Shown: in pieces, positions 63,014-64,000 of the stretch
Numbering within the stretch: the first letter of the stretch is position 1
Layout of the letters: every line of letters starts with the position of its first letter
NCBI RefSeq assembly: GCF_004801415.1
Contig: NZ_SSNX01000001.1
Coordinates: forward strand, 124,001-188,000
Direction: 5' to 3'
DNA: 64,000 bases
From: Deinococcus sp. KSM4-11
Lineage (GTDB): Bacteria; Deinococcota; Deinococci; Deinococcales; Deinococcaceae
Notes under the pieces: generated by a model
What the model saw: only the letters and a program-made list of their open reading frames with translations
Database searches by the model: none
What the model was told of the DNA's origin: nothing
Program-made: the position numbers and the translations under genes

Positions 63014-64000
63014 TCAGTGCACGGTGATGCTGACGGTGGTGACCGTCACGTCGAAGGTCACGGTCTGACCGTACTGGTCGGTGATCGTGATGGTGCTCAC
63101 GCCCGCGCCGATCGGCGTGACGGTCAGCACCCCGTTCGTGATGGTCGCCGTGGCGACGCCCGGGTTGCTGGACGCGGACGTGAACACGCCCGTCGACCCC
63201 GGCTGGCTGAGGGTGAAGGTCTGCGCGCCCCCGCTGCTGAAGTCGAACACCGGCGGGATCGGCTGGCCGCCCACCGTGATCACGACCGGGTTGGCATTGA
63301 CGGTCAGCGTGCCGGTGCCCACCGTGTTCCCGCCGACCTTCGCCGTGAAGACCACCGTGGTCGGGTTGGCCGTGATGCTCGTCGGCGCGGTGACCGGGAA
63401 GGTGAACACGTTGTTCACGGCGGCACCGCCCATGGCCGCGCCGATGGTCACGCCGTTCGTGCCGGTCAGCGTCGGCGCCGTGGTCACCGGGTTGCCGTTG
63501 GCGTCCTTCAGGGTCACGGTGACGGTGCTGCTGCCGCCCACGAACACGGTGTCCGGCGTGACGGTCAGGGTGGAGGTCGTCGCGTTCGCCGTGCCCGCGA
63601 CAGTCGTGAAGGACGCGGTGCCACTCACGCCCGCGCTGCTGGCGGTGACGGTGCCGGTCGTGATGGTGGTGGGGGCGATCACGTTCACCGATGCCTGACC
63701 GGTCGAGTCCGTGACGTCCGACGCCGCGCTGACCGAGCCGGCCGAGGTGCTGAAGCCCACGGTGCGCCCGGCCACCGTCAGCAGGTTGTGCTTCGCCGTG
63801 TACAGCTGCGCCGTGGTGACCGCGCTGGAGCCGGCCACGATGGTCGCCGGGACGCTCGCCTCCAGGGTGAAGGCGGGCACCGTCAGCGCCGTGCTGGCCA
63901 GGGGGTTGGCGGTCGTCGAGCAGTTGCCGTCGGCGGGGATGAACAGCGTGGTCGTCTGCGCCGCGCCGGTCGGTTCGGGGGCTGTCACGACTGGGGTGGT
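63014..64000 (-). CDS. secreted protein with Ig-like repeats 2, C-terminal part
   Basis: The frame stays open to the window edge, so at least 328 residues of the C-terminal part are present and the start is missing. TAPEPTGAAQTTTLFIPADGNC matches TAPEPTNTGDQITTVFIPPDGNC of the neighbouring gene, and the terminal modules (TPDTVFVGGSSTVTVTLKDANG, ITITDQYGQTVTFDVTV) are of the same design; sequences are cited in short parts only. Thr, Val and Ser make up a large share of residues. A tandem paralogue, also likely cell-surface. Confidence 0.8.
   Translation of the reverse strand, partial: TTPVVTAPEPTGAAQTTTLFIPADGNCSTTANPLASTALTVPAFTLEASVPATIVAGSSAVTTAQLYTAKHNLLTVAGRTVGFSTSAGSVSAASDVTDSTGQASVNVIAPTTITTGTVTASSAGVSGTASFTTVAGTANATTSTLTVTPDTVFVGGSSTVTVTLKDANGNPVTTAPTLTGTNGVTIGAAMGGAAVNNVFTFPVTAPTSITANPTTVVFTAKVGGNTVGTGTLTVNANPVVITVGGQPIPPVFDFSSGGAQTFTLSQPGSTGVFTSASSNPGVATATITNGVLTVTPIGAGVSTITITDQYGQTVTFDVTVTTVSITVH

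Overview
The window is high-GC bacterial DNA and looks like a Deinococcus chromosome. Pointers are a polyphosphate glucokinase, a COG0402 deaminase of the kind used in the futalosine menaquinone route, a caa3 oxidase, and many genes with a TAnnnT -10 box about 6 nt before the start codon, the leaderless-mRNA arrangement known from Deinococcus. Genus is inferred from gene content and promoter style, not from a search.

Positions 1-22.5 kb are ordinary, dense chromosome. They hold a peptidase tail, purN with a DUF402 gene, a hotdog thioesterase, methylmalonyl-CoA epimerase, a MoxR gene followed by a natural DUF58-TgpA transglutaminase fusion, a DinB-like protein, pcp and mutM in divergent orientation, pdxH, an Ohr peroxidase, a 2-phosphoglycerate-kinase-like protein with three ATP-cone-like repeats, a TetR regulator, ppgK, an MqnX-like deaminase, secA, a diguanylate cyclase, a voltage-sensor K+ channel with a zinc-ribbon tail, and a peroxiredoxin.

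From 22.6 kb the architecture changes. Three 47-nt copies of the 3' half of a tRNA-Val(CAC) gene (minus strand) lie at 22587, 40325 and 60913. None has a tRNA 5' half. Each is followed on its right by about 110-125 bp that is similar among the three copies and ends in repeats of GTCGGTCA. They read as attachment junctions left by tyrosine-integrase-type elements inserted in tandem at one tRNA gene. They delimit unit A (about 17.7 kb), unit B (about 20.6 kb) and the start of unit C. Neither complete unit carries a recognisable integrase, transposase or replication gene. At both internal junctions the last gene is broken (an SDR stub, a P-type ATPase remnant) and followed by a near-identical terminator hairpin.

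Unit A carries cargo: an iron-uptake operon (periplasmic protein, FTR1 permease, HyuA-like ATPase, anchored protein, MerR regulator); a minus-strand ABC importer operon with a TIM-barrel isomerase and a HAD phosphatase; and an SDR-MFS-cyclophilin-like-ADH-cupin-AraC cluster. Unit B carries lipoproteins, two tandem BTAD/AAA regulators, a complete respiratory module (PQQ dehydrogenase, two diheme cytochromes c, caa3 oxidase subunits II, I, III, a CtaG-like protein and a subunit-IV-like protein), a MarR-GNAT fusion, a ZIP transporter and a TauE/SafE exporter. Unit C begins with two tandem Ig-like secreted proteins, the second running off the window.
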